Positions 12,670-20,004 of a stretch of DNA of 27,725 nt are shown here, piece by piece. The stretch comes from an uncultured Coriobacteriaceae bacterium (lineage in GTDB: Bacteria; Actinomycetota; Coriobacteriia; Coriobacteriales; Eggerthellaceae). The number at the start of each line of letters is the position of its first letter. Within the stretch, counting starts at the first letter, position 1. A program made the position numbers and the translations under genes. The notes under the pieces were generated by a model, which worked only from the letters and a program-made list of their open reading frames with translations, was not told the origin of the DNA and did not search any database. The DNA lies in assembly GCA_937937585.1 (NCBI GenBank), contig CALDCB010000013.1, positions 1-27,725 of the forward strand, in the 5' to 3' direction.

Positions 12670-13245
12670 ATGGCACAGAAAACCGAGCCCAAGGAACCCC
12701 AGGAGCCGACCGATCCCAAGGAACCCCAGGAGCCGACCGATCCCAAGGAACCATCCGAGCCGAACGGCGAGGGCGGCGCACAGGGAGAGGATTGGGAAGC
12801 CAAGTACCGCGAGGCGGTGAAGCACTCCCGCGAGTGGGAGAAGAAGGCCAAGGCCAACCTGACGGACGCTAAGGCGTACCGCGATTCCCAGACTAAGCAG
12901 AAGAGCGTTGAGGAACGCTTGGCGGCATTGGAAAGCGAGAACGCGGCGCTGAAGGCAAGCGCCGAGCGCGCCAAGGCCGTGAAGGAAGCCGCGAAGGCGG
13001 CGGGCGTTCCCGAGGCCATCGTGGCCACGCTTTCCGGCGAGGACGTGGAAGCCCTAACCGAGCAGGCAAACGCCATCGCGGCGGTGATGAAGCCAAAGGG
13101 CGGCGCACCTGCGGCAGCCGAGGCGGGCAAGCTCGACAACGGCACCCCGAAGCCCACCAAGAAATCGATCATGGGCATCAAGGACACCAAGGAGCGCCTG
13201 CGCCAGATAGCCATGCATCCCGAGCTTTTCAAGAACAAGAACTAA
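12670..13245 (+). CDS. Capsid scaffold protein
   Basis: A 191-aa protein that immediately precedes the major capsid gene. Its first ~30 residues are a Pro/Glu/Lys repeat (EPKEPQEPTD twice). Residues ~40-130 form a long charged coiled coil (EDWEAKYREAVKHSREWEKKAKANL, VEERLAALESENAALKASAE). The C-terminus is basic (TKERLRQIAMHPELFKNKN), as expected for binding the capsid protein. This is the architecture of gp20/DUF4355-like scaffolds, which guide procapsid assembly and are removed. No protease gene is adjacent, so it may exit intact. The ATG was chosen as the first in the frame. Confidence 0.85.
   Translation: MAQKTEPKEPQEPTDPKEPQEPTDPKEPSEPNGEGGAQGEDWEAKYREAVKHSREWEKKAKANLTDAKAYRDSQTKQKSVEERLAALESENAALKASAERAKAVKEAAKAAGVPEAIVATLSGEDVEALTEQANAIAAVMKPKGGAPAAAEAGKLDNGTPKPTKKSIMGIKDTKERLRQIAMHPELFKNKN
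12688..12753 (+). repeat. 27-bp in-frame direct repeat in the scaffold gene
   Basis: The 27-base unit starting at 12688 (encoding PKEPQEPTD) is repeated exactly at 12715 and begun again at 12742. It lies within the scaffold's proline-rich head and likely varies in copy number by slippage. Confidence 0.9.
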
Positions 13246-13263
13246 CCAGAAGGAGAAACGCAT

Positions 13264-14301
13264 ATGCCAGCACCAACAGGGGCGGTAACCACCGAGCAGA
13301 TGAGCTTCGCGCTCGACCAGGAGTTCGTGACCCACTTCGATCAGGACGTCAACCAGCTTAAGGACATCTTCGGCATCGTGGATGTGGAAGTGCTGAAGGC
13401 GGGCGTGACGCTCAAGCAGTACAAGGTAACGGGCTCCCTCAACGCCTCCCAGGCAGAGGAGGGCGAGGAAATCCCGCTTTCCCAGTACAAGGAAGATCCC
13501 ATCCCCATCGGCGAGATGGTGCCCAAGACTTACCGCAAGCTGACCACCGCCAAGGCCATCTTGAAGAGCGGCTACGAGCACGCCGTGGTGCGCACCGACA
13601 ACAAGATGCGCAAGGACGTTCGCGCCGATATCCTCAAAGGCTTCTACGAGTACCTGAAGAACGGCACGGGCACCGCCGAGGGCACCGACCTCCAATCCAC
13701 GCTTGCCAACGTCGATGCGGCATTGGACGTTGCTCTGGAAGACAACGACGACTCCACAGACGGCAAGGTGTACTTCGTGAACTCGCTCGACCGCGGCGTT
13801 TGGCTCGGTTCCCACGAGATCACCGGCGCTCAGACCGCGTTCGGCATGACCTACATGGAGGGTTTCCTGGGCCTGACCGGCACCACCGTGTTCACCTCCA
13901 AGGTTCCCCGGGGCACCGTGTACGCAACGCCCAAGGAGAACTTGCACCTGTACACCCTGGACTTCAGCTCCCTGGGCAACGCGGGGCTTGCCTACGAGGT
14001 CTCCGACAACGGCTGCATCGGCGTGCACCACACGCCCGCATACAACCGAGCTAGCGCCGAGACCCACGTGATGACGGGCACCACGTTCCTTGCCGAGGCA
14101 ACCAACTACATCTTCAAGGGCACCATCAATGGCGGTACTGCCAGCCAGACGATTCCCGTTGCCGTCGTGGACGAGCTGGAGCCCGCAGCAGCGGCAACGC
14201 CCGTTGTGCAGGCGGCAGTGGCAGACGAGGCTCCTGTAACCCAGGCGGCAGCCGCGAAGAAGGCACCGGCACGCAAGACTGCGAAGGCAGCCGCGAAATA
14301 A
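13264..14301 (+). CDS. Major capsid protein
   Basis: A 345-aa HK97-fold capsid protein. Evidence includes N-terminal SFALDQEFVTHFDQDVNQLKDIFGI, a YKVTGSLNASQAEEGEEIPLSQYK E-loop-like region, then LTTAKAILKSGYEHAVVRTDNKMRKDVRADILKGFYEYL for the spine helix, and a central P/A-domain up to about residue 285. AAGGAGA precedes the ATG. It carries an extra C-terminal tail of ~40 residues rich in Ala, Lys and Pro (AAAKKAPARKTAKAAAK), which resembles histone-H1-like tails and is not part of the core fold. It follows the scaffold, as in most siphoviruses. Confidence 0.9.
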   Translation: MPAPTGAVTTEQMSFALDQEFVTHFDQDVNQLKDIFGIVDVEVLKAGVTLKQYKVTGSLNASQAEEGEEIPLSQYKEDPIPIGEMVPKTYRKLTTAKAILKSGYEHAVVRTDNKMRKDVRADILKGFYEYLKNGTGTAEGTDLQSTLANVDAALDVALEDNDDSTDGKVYFVNSLDRGVWLGSHEITGAQTAFGMTYMEGFLGLTGTTVFTSKVPRGTVYATPKENLHLYTLDFSSLGNAGLAYEVSDNGCIGVHHTPAYNRASAETHVMTGTTFLAEATNYIFKGTINGGTASQTIPVAVVDELEPAAAATPVVQAAVADEAPVTQAAAAKKAPARKTAKAAAK

Positions 14302-14326
14302 CCCAAGGCCGTTAGGAGGTGTCGGC

Positions 14327-14728
14327 ATGGAAGAAACCGCTTTCGCCTCTTACGCCGACTACTCCAGCCGCTACGGCACCGATGCGGACGAGGAACGCGT
14401 TTCAACGCTGCTCTCGGACGCATCGGGGTTCCTGACGGCAGAGTACGAGAGGCGTTACGGCTGCGCTTGGGAGCAGGGCGCGCACCCCATCTTCGACCGA
14501 AACGCCGCCGCCGTGTGCTGCGGCATGGTTGCCCGCATGCTGGCAACGCCCGAAGACCTTTACGGCGCGAGCCAGTACAGCCAGGGTACGGGCGTTTACA
14601 GCGCATCGCTGACGTTCGCGAACCCAACGGGAGACATGTACCTGAGCGCCGCGGACAAGAGGCGCTTGGGCCTTGCGGGCGGGCGAATGCGCAGCATTCA
14701 GGCGGCAACCTGGCAGGACAGGGGCTAG
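14327..14728 (+). CDS. Head-tail connector (gp6/gp15-like adaptor)
   Basis: A 133-aa protein placed right after the capsid gene, with the adaptor-type pattern FASYADYSSRYGTDADEERVSTLLSDASGFLTAEYERRYG, a helix bundle that binds the portal ring, then NAAAVCCGMVARMLATP and a C-terminal SADKRRLGLAGG arm. TTAGGAGGT provides a strong ribosome-binding site. The family call is by fold pattern and place. Confidence 0.8.
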   Translation: MEETAFASYADYSSRYGTDADEERVSTLLSDASGFLTAEYERRYGCAWEQGAHPIFDRNAAAVCCGMVARMLATPEDLYGASQYSQGTGVYSASLTFANPTGDMYLSAADKRRLGLAGGRMRSIQAATWQDRG

Positions 14729-14730
14729 CC

Positions 14731-15066
14731 ATGGAGTTGATAAAGCCCGAAGAGGTAACCGTGGTTCGCCGCTCCCTTGCCCTGGACGACCTTGGCGAGC
14801 CCAGCGGCGAAACAGAGACAGCCGAAACCGTTATGTGCGTGGTTGCTCCGGGGGCAACCGCCGATTTGGCCGCTTCGCGCCCGAACGGCGTTTCGGTTGC
14901 CTACACGCTGCATTTTCCCAAGGGCTACACGGAATCCCTTTACCGCGCCCATGTGCTGGTGCGCGGCGAGGAGTTCGCCGTGGTGGGCGACCCGAAGCCC
15001 TATTCCGATGCGAACACCCCTGGCAGGTACAACCGCGCCGTGGAGGTGACCCGAGCCTATGGTTAG
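14731..15066 (+). CDS. Head closure/stopper protein
   Basis: A 111-aa beta-rich protein with short N-terminal MELIKPEEVTVVRRSL, a central YTLHFPKGYTESLYRAHVLVRGEEFAVVGDPKPY, the SPP1 gp16-like closure fold pattern, and an end NRAVEVTRAYG. It lies two bases after the adaptor gene and overlaps the next by 8. This position in siphoviruses is occupied by the stopper that closes the head after packaging. The assignment rests on position and fold pattern. Confidence 0.7.
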   Translation: MELIKPEEVTVVRRSLALDDLGEPSGETETAETVMCVVAPGATADLAASRPNGVSVAYTLHFPKGYTESLYRAHVLVRGEEFAVVGDPKPYSDANTPGRYNRAVEVTRAYG

Positions 15067-15367
15067 GTTCCAGGTGGGCATAAAGGCGGATTTCGGGAGG
15101 TTCCAGTGGGACAGGGACGGCTACGCCGCCGTTGCGTCCATGCCGGGCGTGCAGCGCATGGTGTCGGATTCCGCCGAATCAACCAAAAAGGCGGCGGATG
15201 CGGCGCTCTCGGAAGGCGGCTACTCTCTGCCCGGCCACGAGGTGAAGGACTTCCAGGGCAAGCTTGCGCCAGGCAAGGTGGTTCGCACCAAGACCGACCA
15301 GGCGCGCTACACCCAGGCGAAGAGGAAGAGCCTCACCAAGGCTCTGGGAAGTGCGAAGGGGGCGTAA
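15059..15367 (+). CDS. Neck/tail-completion protein (HK97 gp10-like)
   Basis: A 102-aa basic protein in the third connector position. It begins MVRFQVGIKADFGRFQWD and has a helix MVSDSAESTKKAADAALSEGGYS, then a flexible Lys/Arg-rich tail. This resembles the minor head/tail joining proteins of the gp10 class. Its start overlaps the closure gene by 8 bases, and it ends 4 bases before the next ATG. The family is not certain. Confidence 0.65.
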   Translation: MVRFQVGIKADFGRFQWDRDGYAAVASMPGVQRMVSDSAESTKKAADAALSEGGYSLPGHEVKDFQGKLAPGKVVRTKTDQARYTQAKRKSLTKALGSAKGA

Positions 15368-15371
15368 GGCA

Positions 15372-15716
15372 ATGGACATCGAAGCGGTTGCGGCACGCGC
15401 GCTGAAAGCAGCGCTTGGCGTGCCCGCGTACCCGGAGGCTCCAAAGGAAGCGCCAGATGAGTTCATCACCGTTGAGGCAACGCGGGCAACGGGCGGGTTC
15501 ACCGACCGCGTGGCGCTTGACATCGACTGCTTAGCGCCGCCGAACAGCCGAAAGCGGGCGAAGGCCCTTGCGGAAAGGGTCATGGGCGCGGTGCCAGGGC
15601 TCTGCTCCGAGCCGTGCATCTTCGCCCCGGCGGTTGCCAATTGGTACCGCATGAACGAACCGGACACGAACCGTTCGCGCTACGTAGTTCAGGTAGAGCT
15701 TACGGTTTGCGAGTAG
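15372..15716 (+). CDS. Tail terminator-like protein
   Basis: A 114-aa protein just before the major tail gene. The pattern MDIEAVAARALKAALGVPAYPEAPKEAPDEFITVEATRATGG, with a Pro-rich first strand, then VALDIDCLAPPNSRKRAKALAERVMGAVPGL, fits the lambda gpU/SPP1 gp17-like tail terminator fold that stops tail tube growth and joins it to the head. The ending YVVQVELTVCE is the usual final strand. The ATG at 15372 is close behind the preceding stop. Confidence 0.72.
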   Translation: MDIEAVAARALKAALGVPAYPEAPKEAPDEFITVEATRATGGFTDRVALDIDCLAPPNSRKRAKALAERVMGAVPGLCSEPCIFAPAVANWYRMNEPDTNRSRYVVQVELTVCE

Positions 15717-15731
15717 AAAGGAAGGCAGCGC

Positions 15732-16319
15732 ATGGCGAAGAACAGCGTTGCGACGACGAACAACCAAGAGAACGTATCGGCGGGCAAGGGCGTAGACGGC
15801 GGCTACATCTTCGTGGCTCCCACGGGCACCGCCCTGCCAACCGATATCAAGGCGGAGCTCGACCCTGCGTTCAAGGTGCTGGGCTTCATCTCGGAAGACG
15901 GCTACGTTGAGACCGTTGACGAGGACACCAGCGACATCGTTGACATGAACGGCGACCTGATGGACTCCACCAACTCCAACCGTGTGGAATCCGCGCAGGT
16001 CACGCTTGCCGAGATCAAGGCGGGCACGCTGAAGGTCCAGTACGGCGAAGAGAACGTCACGGACGAGAACGGACTCATCACCGTGAAGCACAACGCGAAC
16101 TCGCACCCCACGTTCAGCTACGTTCTGGAGCTCGCGCTTAAGAACGGCCGCCGCTGGCGAAAGGTGGTGCCGCTGGGCAAGTCGTCCGAATTGGACGACT
16201 TGAACGTTGTCAGCTCCGAGCTGTGCCAGCGCCCGCTCACCATCAAGTACCTCACCGACGAGCAGGGCAACACCTGCTACGACTACATCGAGTCCACCGA
16301 GACGAACGCCGCGGCCTAA
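15732..16319 (+). CDS. Major tail protein
   Basis: A 195-aa beta-rich protein, the tail tube subunit. It carries GGYIFVAPTGTALPTDIKAELDPAFKVLGFISEDGY, a typical opening for siphovirus tube proteins of Gram-positive phages, then VDMNGDLMDSTNSNRVESAQVTLAE and a C-terminal segment SSELCQRPLTIKYLTDEQGNTCYDYIES. GAAAGGAAGG precedes the ATG. It is followed by a strong hairpin terminator and the tail chaperone genes, the standard order, so the call is secure. Confidence 0.85.
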   Translation: MAKNSVATTNNQENVSAGKGVDGGYIFVAPTGTALPTDIKAELDPAFKVLGFISEDGYVETVDEDTSDIVDMNGDLMDSTNSNRVESAQVTLAEIKAGTLKVQYGEENVTDENGLITVKHNANSHPTFSYVLELALKNGRRWRKVVPLGKSSELDDLNVVSSELCQRPLTIKYLTDEQGNTCYDYIESTETNAAA

Positions 16320-16329
16320 AGCCGCGCGA

Positions 16330-16370
16330 GGAAGGCCCTGCGGCCGCGTGCTGCGGGGCTTTCCCTTTCT
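16330..16370 (+). terminator. Strong terminator after the major tail gene
   Basis: GGAAGGCCCTGCGGC (16330-16344) pairs with GCTGCGGGGCTTTCC (16350-16364) over 15 positions with three G-U pairs, around CGCGT, and is followed by CTTTCTT. It lies 10 bases after the major tail stop and would limit downstream transcription, favouring high major-tail protein levels. Confidence 0.8.
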
Positions 16371-16381
16371 TCAGGGCCGTT

Positions 16382-16428
16382 CGCCCATGGCCATGCCGCT
16401 TCAGTAGGCGGCGGCATGGCCATGGGCG
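16382..16428. repeat. Perfect 18-bp inverted repeat with 11-base loop
   Basis: GCCCATGGCCATGCCGC (16383-16399) and its exact complement GCGGCATGGCCATGGGC (16411-16427) flank TTCAGTAGGCG, with one more pair at 16382/16428. There is no T run, so it is not a classical terminator. It lies between the major tail terminator and the tail chaperone gene, which contains two direct copies of GAGCCTAC (16443-16458) before its ribosome-binding site. It may be an RNA processing or stability hairpin; the function is unknown. Confidence 0.85.
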
Positions 16429-16471
16429 GGCCGTGCCCGCGAGAGCCTACGAGCCTACGAAAGGAAAAGAA

Positions 16472-16756
16472 ATGACCGTTATCACCAAGCCGACCGTGGA
16501 AATCGAGTTCCGAGGGGAGCGCTTCAAGGTAAGCAAGGCCGCGTTCCGCTCCATGAAGGTGCAGAAGAAGATGGCGCTGATGGAAGAGGACCTGAAAGGC
16601 GCGTTCGAGGCAATGGACATGATCCTGTGCGGCGGGCTGGACGATGCGCTCGACCGCATCCCCGAGGCCGACGGCACGGTGTCGGAGTACGGCGCTTCCG
16701 CCGAGGCTTTCGGCGCGCTGTTCGAGAAGATCGGCGAGCAGCTGGGAAAAAACTAA
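16472..16756 (+). CDS. Tail assembly chaperone G
   Basis: A 94-aa protein: MTVITKPTVEIEFRGERFKVSKAAFRSMKVQKKMALMEEDLKGAF ... AFGALFEKIGEQLGKN. This is the short chaperone that coats the tape measure during tail assembly. The arrangement, a first ORF ending at a slippery site, then a longer overlapping reading, then the tape measure, is the lambda G/GT layout. AAGGAAAAGA precedes the ATG. Confidence 0.85.
   Translation: MTVITKPTVEIEFRGERFKVSKAAFRSMKVQKKMALMEEDLKGAFEAMDMILCGGLDDALDRIPEADGTVSEYGASAEAFGALFEKIGEQLGKN
16744..16753 (+). promoter_or_regulatory. -1 ribosomal frameshift site (GGGAAAAAAC)
   Basis: The end of gene G reads CTG GGA AAA AAC TAA. GGGAAAA (16744-16750) and AAAAAAC (16747-16753) both fit the X-XXY-YYZ slippery rule in the zero frame. 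A -1 shift here leaves frame 0 just before its stop and opens the downstream frame, producing GT. The overlapping double heptamer gives two possible slip points. Confidence 0.88.
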
Positions 16757-17154
16757 CCGCCTTCGCCGCCGACTGGCTGGCGAACCCCGTGGACCTCATA
16801 TGCGACTTCAGGCAGTTCTACGGAATCGACCTCCCGCTTCCGGAAGATGCGGAAGGGCTGGATTTCGACATGCTGCGCTGGTCGGTGCTGTGGGAGGGCT
16901 TGCCCAGGGAGTCGCGAACGGCAAGGCGGCTGGACGCGTCGCTTGAGTGGAGCCCCACCGACTACCTGCTCCATTCGATAGAGTTCAGCGCCCGCTGGCT
17001 GCAATGGGCGCGAACCAAGGACGGAACCCGAGGGCGCAACGCGCCCAAACCGATTCAGACCCCCGGCGAGCGCCAGCGCAACCGCCAGAGGGCCGATGCT
17101 GCGCTGGCGCGGCGCAAGGCGATAGACAGAGTGCTTGGGATGACAACCGAATAA
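16750..17154 (+). CDS. Tail assembly chaperone T extension (G-T fusion by frameshift)
   Basis: This reading frame has no good start of its own; it is reached by -1 slippage from G. The fusion then continues as KLTAFAADWLANPVDLICDFRQFYGIDLPLPEDAEGLDFDMLRWSVLWEGLP and a helical end with ARWLQWARTKDG and RRKAIDRVLGMTTE, for a GT product of about 227 aa. The T half binds the tail protein, while G binds the tape measure. The start given is the first codon after the slip. Confidence 0.8.
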   Translation, partial: KLTAFAADWLANPVDLICDFRQFYGIDLPLPEDAEGLDFDMLRWSVLWEGLPRESRTARRLDASLEWSPTDYLLHSIEFSARWLQWARTKDGTRGRNAPKPIQTPGERQRNRQRADAALARRKAIDRVLGMTTE

Positions 17155-17169
17155 GGGGGCTTGGAGCCT

Positions 17170-20004
17170 ATGGCGGCAAACGTCGGCACTGCGTACGTAA
17201 CGGTGCTGCCCTCAATGAAGGGCTTCGGGGCGGCGGTCAGCAAGGAGTTCCAGGGCGCGGGCACCGCCGCATCCGCCGCATTCGGCAAGACCGCCGCCAA
17301 GGGCTTCGAGCAGGCTGGCAGCGAGAGCGGCGGCAAGTTCCTCTCGTCCGTCACCTCGAAGCTTAAGGGCGTCGTCAACGTCGCCACCAAGGCGTTCGGC
17401 ATCGTGGGCGCGGTTGCCACCGGCGCGTTCATGAAGGGCGGCATAGACCGCGCGCTGAACATCGAGCAGGCGCAGTTCAAGCTCAAGGGCATGGGCATGG
17501 ACGTGGAAAGCGTCATGGCATCTTGCAACACGGCGGTGAGCGGAACGGCGTTCGGCCTTGCCGCCGCCGCGACCGCCGCAGCCAACATGGGTGCGGCGGG
17601 CGTTGCCGCGGGCGACCAGATGACCAGGTCGCTGCAAGCCGCAACCGGCGTTGCCGCCATGGGCGGCGTGGAGCTGGAGCGCGTGGGCGGCATCTTCGCC
17701 AAGGTTGCCGCGAACGGCAAGCTCTCGGGCGACGAGCTCCTGCAGATGTCGGACATGGGCGTGAACGCCCTTTCCGCCCTGAGCTCGTACCTGGGCAAGT
17801 CGCAGGCCGATGTGCGCGCCATGGTCACCAAGGGGCAAATCGACTTCCAGACCTTCAGCGACGCCATGTACGCCACGTTCGGCACTGCCGCCTACGGCGC
17901 GAACGATACGTTCAGCGGTGCCATGGCCAACGTGCAGGCGGCGCTTTCGCGCGTCTCGGCGAAGTTCGCGGACCCTGCGCTGAAGGGCTTGAAATCGGTT
18001 TTCCAGGCGACCATACCCGCCATCAACGCGGTGAGCGCGCGCCTTGACCCGCTGATATCCGTGTTCAGCGCTCTTTGCGAGCAGGTGAGCGGGCAGGTCG
18101 TGACGGGCATCAACGCCTTCACGCAGGCGCTAAACGATACGGGCAACCCGATAACGGCCCTGAAGGCGGCTCTTGATGCGGTTGTCCCGGCTGGCAGCCG
18201 TGCAAGGGAGATCTTCGATACGGTCTGCAACGCCGCACAGGGCTTGCTTCCCGTTGCGCAGGAGGCGGGCTCGATGCTCGCGGGCATCTTCGATACTGCC
18301 GCTGCCGCAGCGGGAAAGTTCGCGCCTGTCGTCCAGGACGCGGCGGGCAAGGTCGTCGCGTTCCTTGCAAACGGCGGGGCGCAGGCAACCGCGTTCGGTG
18401 CGGTGTTCGCCGGTGCGTTCGCCTTGCTGGCAACGCCCATCGGGCAGCTTGCGGCGAAGCTGCCCGCGATTATCGGGCTGGTAACGGGCCTGGGCGGCTC
18501 GGTGTCGGGAATCGTCGGCACCTTATCGCTTATGGGCGGGAACTTCGCCAAGCTTGTTTCTCAGATGGGCTTGCTGAAGGGCTCCATGTCCTTCTTCAGC
18601 GGAATGCCCGCATTGTTGGGCGCTTTGGTATCGCCTGTGGGCCTTGCAGTTGCGGGCATAGCCGCGCTTGCGGCGGGCTTCGCGTACTGCATGGCGACGA
18701 GCGAGGAATTCCGCAACACGGTGATGAACCTGGTTTCCGGCATAGGGGCCAGCCTTCTTCCCGTGTTCGCTCAGCTGGGAACGACGCTTGCAAGCATCGC
18801 ATCTGCAGTGCTGCCCGTGATAGTGAGCGCCGTGCAGCAGCTCGCGCCCATCTTCGGGCAGGTAGTGGCCCTGGTGCTCCAGGTTGCGGCGGCGCTCGCG
18901 CCGATGATTGCGCAGCTGATGGGCTCGCTTCTGCCATGCGTCACAACGATAATCGGCGTTCTCGCCAACATCGTTAGCGCGGTAATGCCGGGGCTGGTGG
19001 CTGTCCTCAACGTGGTGATGTCTGTTCTTCAAGCGGTTATCCCCGTTGTGATGAGCATCATCTCGGTTGTGGTGTCCGTTGCCTCCCAGATAATCGCGGC
19101 GGTAACGCCCATCGTGGCGCTCATCGGAACCGTGGTAACCGCGGTGATGGGCGCGGCAAGCATGGTGGCATCCACCCTTGCCGCCGTCGTCTCTACTGTG
19201 GTAAGCGTGTTCGGCGCAATAGCCAGCACAGTGACAAGCGTCATAGCAACAGTCGTCTCGGTCGTCACATCCGGCTTCCAGGCGGCAAGCTCGGCGGTAT
19301 CCGCCGCAGTGAACGCCATCGGCTCGTTCATTGCAGGGCTGCTCTCCACGGTTTCGAGCATCTTCAACTCGATAGCCCAAACCGTTACCAGCTGCGTGCA
19401 GAACGCTTTTTCCGCCGCGCAGTCGGCGTTCAACAGCATGCTCAGCGCCATCGGCTCGGTGTGCGGGCAGATATACGGCGTGGTTCAGAGCGGCTTCAGC
19501 TCCGCCATCAGCTACATAACGGGGCTCGCATCCCAGGCTTGGCACTGGGGCGCTGACATAATCAACGGCATAGTCGGCGGCATACAGTCCATGATCGGCA
19601 ACGTCGCGGGCGCGGCAGGGCAGGTCGCGGACACCATCCGTTCGTTCCTGCACTTCTCGGAACCCGATGTGGGGCCGCTCTCCGACTTTCACACTTACAT
19701 GCCCGATATGATGGGCGGCATGGCCAAGGGAATAAAGCAGAACATGGGAGCCGTGCGGAAGGCGGTTTCGGGCGTTGCGGACGAGATGGCTCAGGGATTG
19801 GGAATCGCCGAGCCGCAGCTTTCCGTTGCGGGCGCTTCCCCTTACGCCGTTGGTTCGGCTTCGCGCCCGGCGGCAAGCCAGGGCGCGGGAGCGTCCTACT
19901 CGTTCACGGGCGATATAACCATCGCGTGCGAGGACGCGCAGCAGGTTCACGATATGGGCGAGCTGGCCCGTGCGATCATGAAGGCAGGCGGTTACCGTGG
20001 CTGA
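17170..20004 (+). CDS. Tape measure protein
   Basis: A 944-aa protein; in this class length sets tail length (lambda gpH class). It opens MAANVGTAYVTVLPSMKGFG, typical of tape measures in Gram-positive phages, and has an N-terminal TMP domain (IDRALNIEQAQFKLKGMGMDVESV ... GDELLQMSDMGVNALSALSSYLG, the TP901 pattern). From about residue 430 to 760 it is strongly hydrophobic (Ala/Val-rich, several possible membrane segments), suited to pore formation on injection. The C-terminus has the repeat-poor SFLHFSEPDVGPLSDFHTYMPDMM motif, common near the end of such proteins. ATG 17170 is preferred to TTG 17161 because of spacing from AGGGGG and the motif. It overlaps the next gene by 8 bases. Confidence 0.93.
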   Translation: MAANVGTAYVTVLPSMKGFGAAVSKEFQGAGTAASAAFGKTAAKGFEQAGSESGGKFLSSVTSKLKGVVNVATKAFGIVGAVATGAFMKGGIDRALNIEQAQFKLKGMGMDVESVMASCNTAVSGTAFGLAAAATAAANMGAAGVAAGDQMTRSLQAATGVAAMGGVELERVGGIFAKVAANGKLSGDELLQMSDMGVNALSALSSYLGKSQADVRAMVTKGQIDFQTFSDAMYATFGTAAYGANDTFSGAMANVQAALSRVSAKFADPALKGLKSVFQATIPAINAVSARLDPLISVFSALCEQVSGQVVTGINAFTQALNDTGNPITALKAALDAVVPAGSRAREIFDTVCNAAQGLLPVAQEAGSMLAGIFDTAAAAAGKFAPVVQDAAGKVVAFLANGGAQATAFGAVFAGAFALLATPIGQLAAKLPAIIGLVTGLGGSVSGIVGTLSLMGGNFAKLVSQMGLLKGSMSFFSGMPALLGALVSPVGLAVAGIAALAAGFAYCMATSEEFRNTVMNLVSGIGASLLPVFAQLGTTLASIASAVLPVIVSAVQQLAPIFGQVVALVLQVAAALAPMIAQLMGSLLPCVTTIIGVLANIVSAVMPGLVAVLNVVMSVLQAVIPVVMSIISVVVSVASQIIAAVTPIVALIGTVVTAVMGAASMVASTLAAVVSTVVSVFGAIASTVTSVIATVVSVVTSGFQAASSAVSAAVNAIGSFIAGLLSTVSSIFNSIAQTVTSCVQNAFSAAQSAFNSMLSAIGSVCGQIYGVVQSGFSSAISYITGLASQAWHWGADIINGIVGGIQSMIGNVAGAAGQVADTIRSFLHFSEPDVGPLSDFHTYMPDMMGGMAKGIKQNMGAVRKAVSGVADEMAQGLGIAEPQLSVAGASPYAVGSASRPAASQGAGASYSFTGDITIACEDAQQVHDMGELARAIMKAGGYRG

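Noticed and set aside
18523..19950. 475-codon minus-strand frame opposite the tape measure
   Set aside because: It mirrors the Ala/Val-rich repeats of the tape measure; there is no ribosome-binding site context or family.
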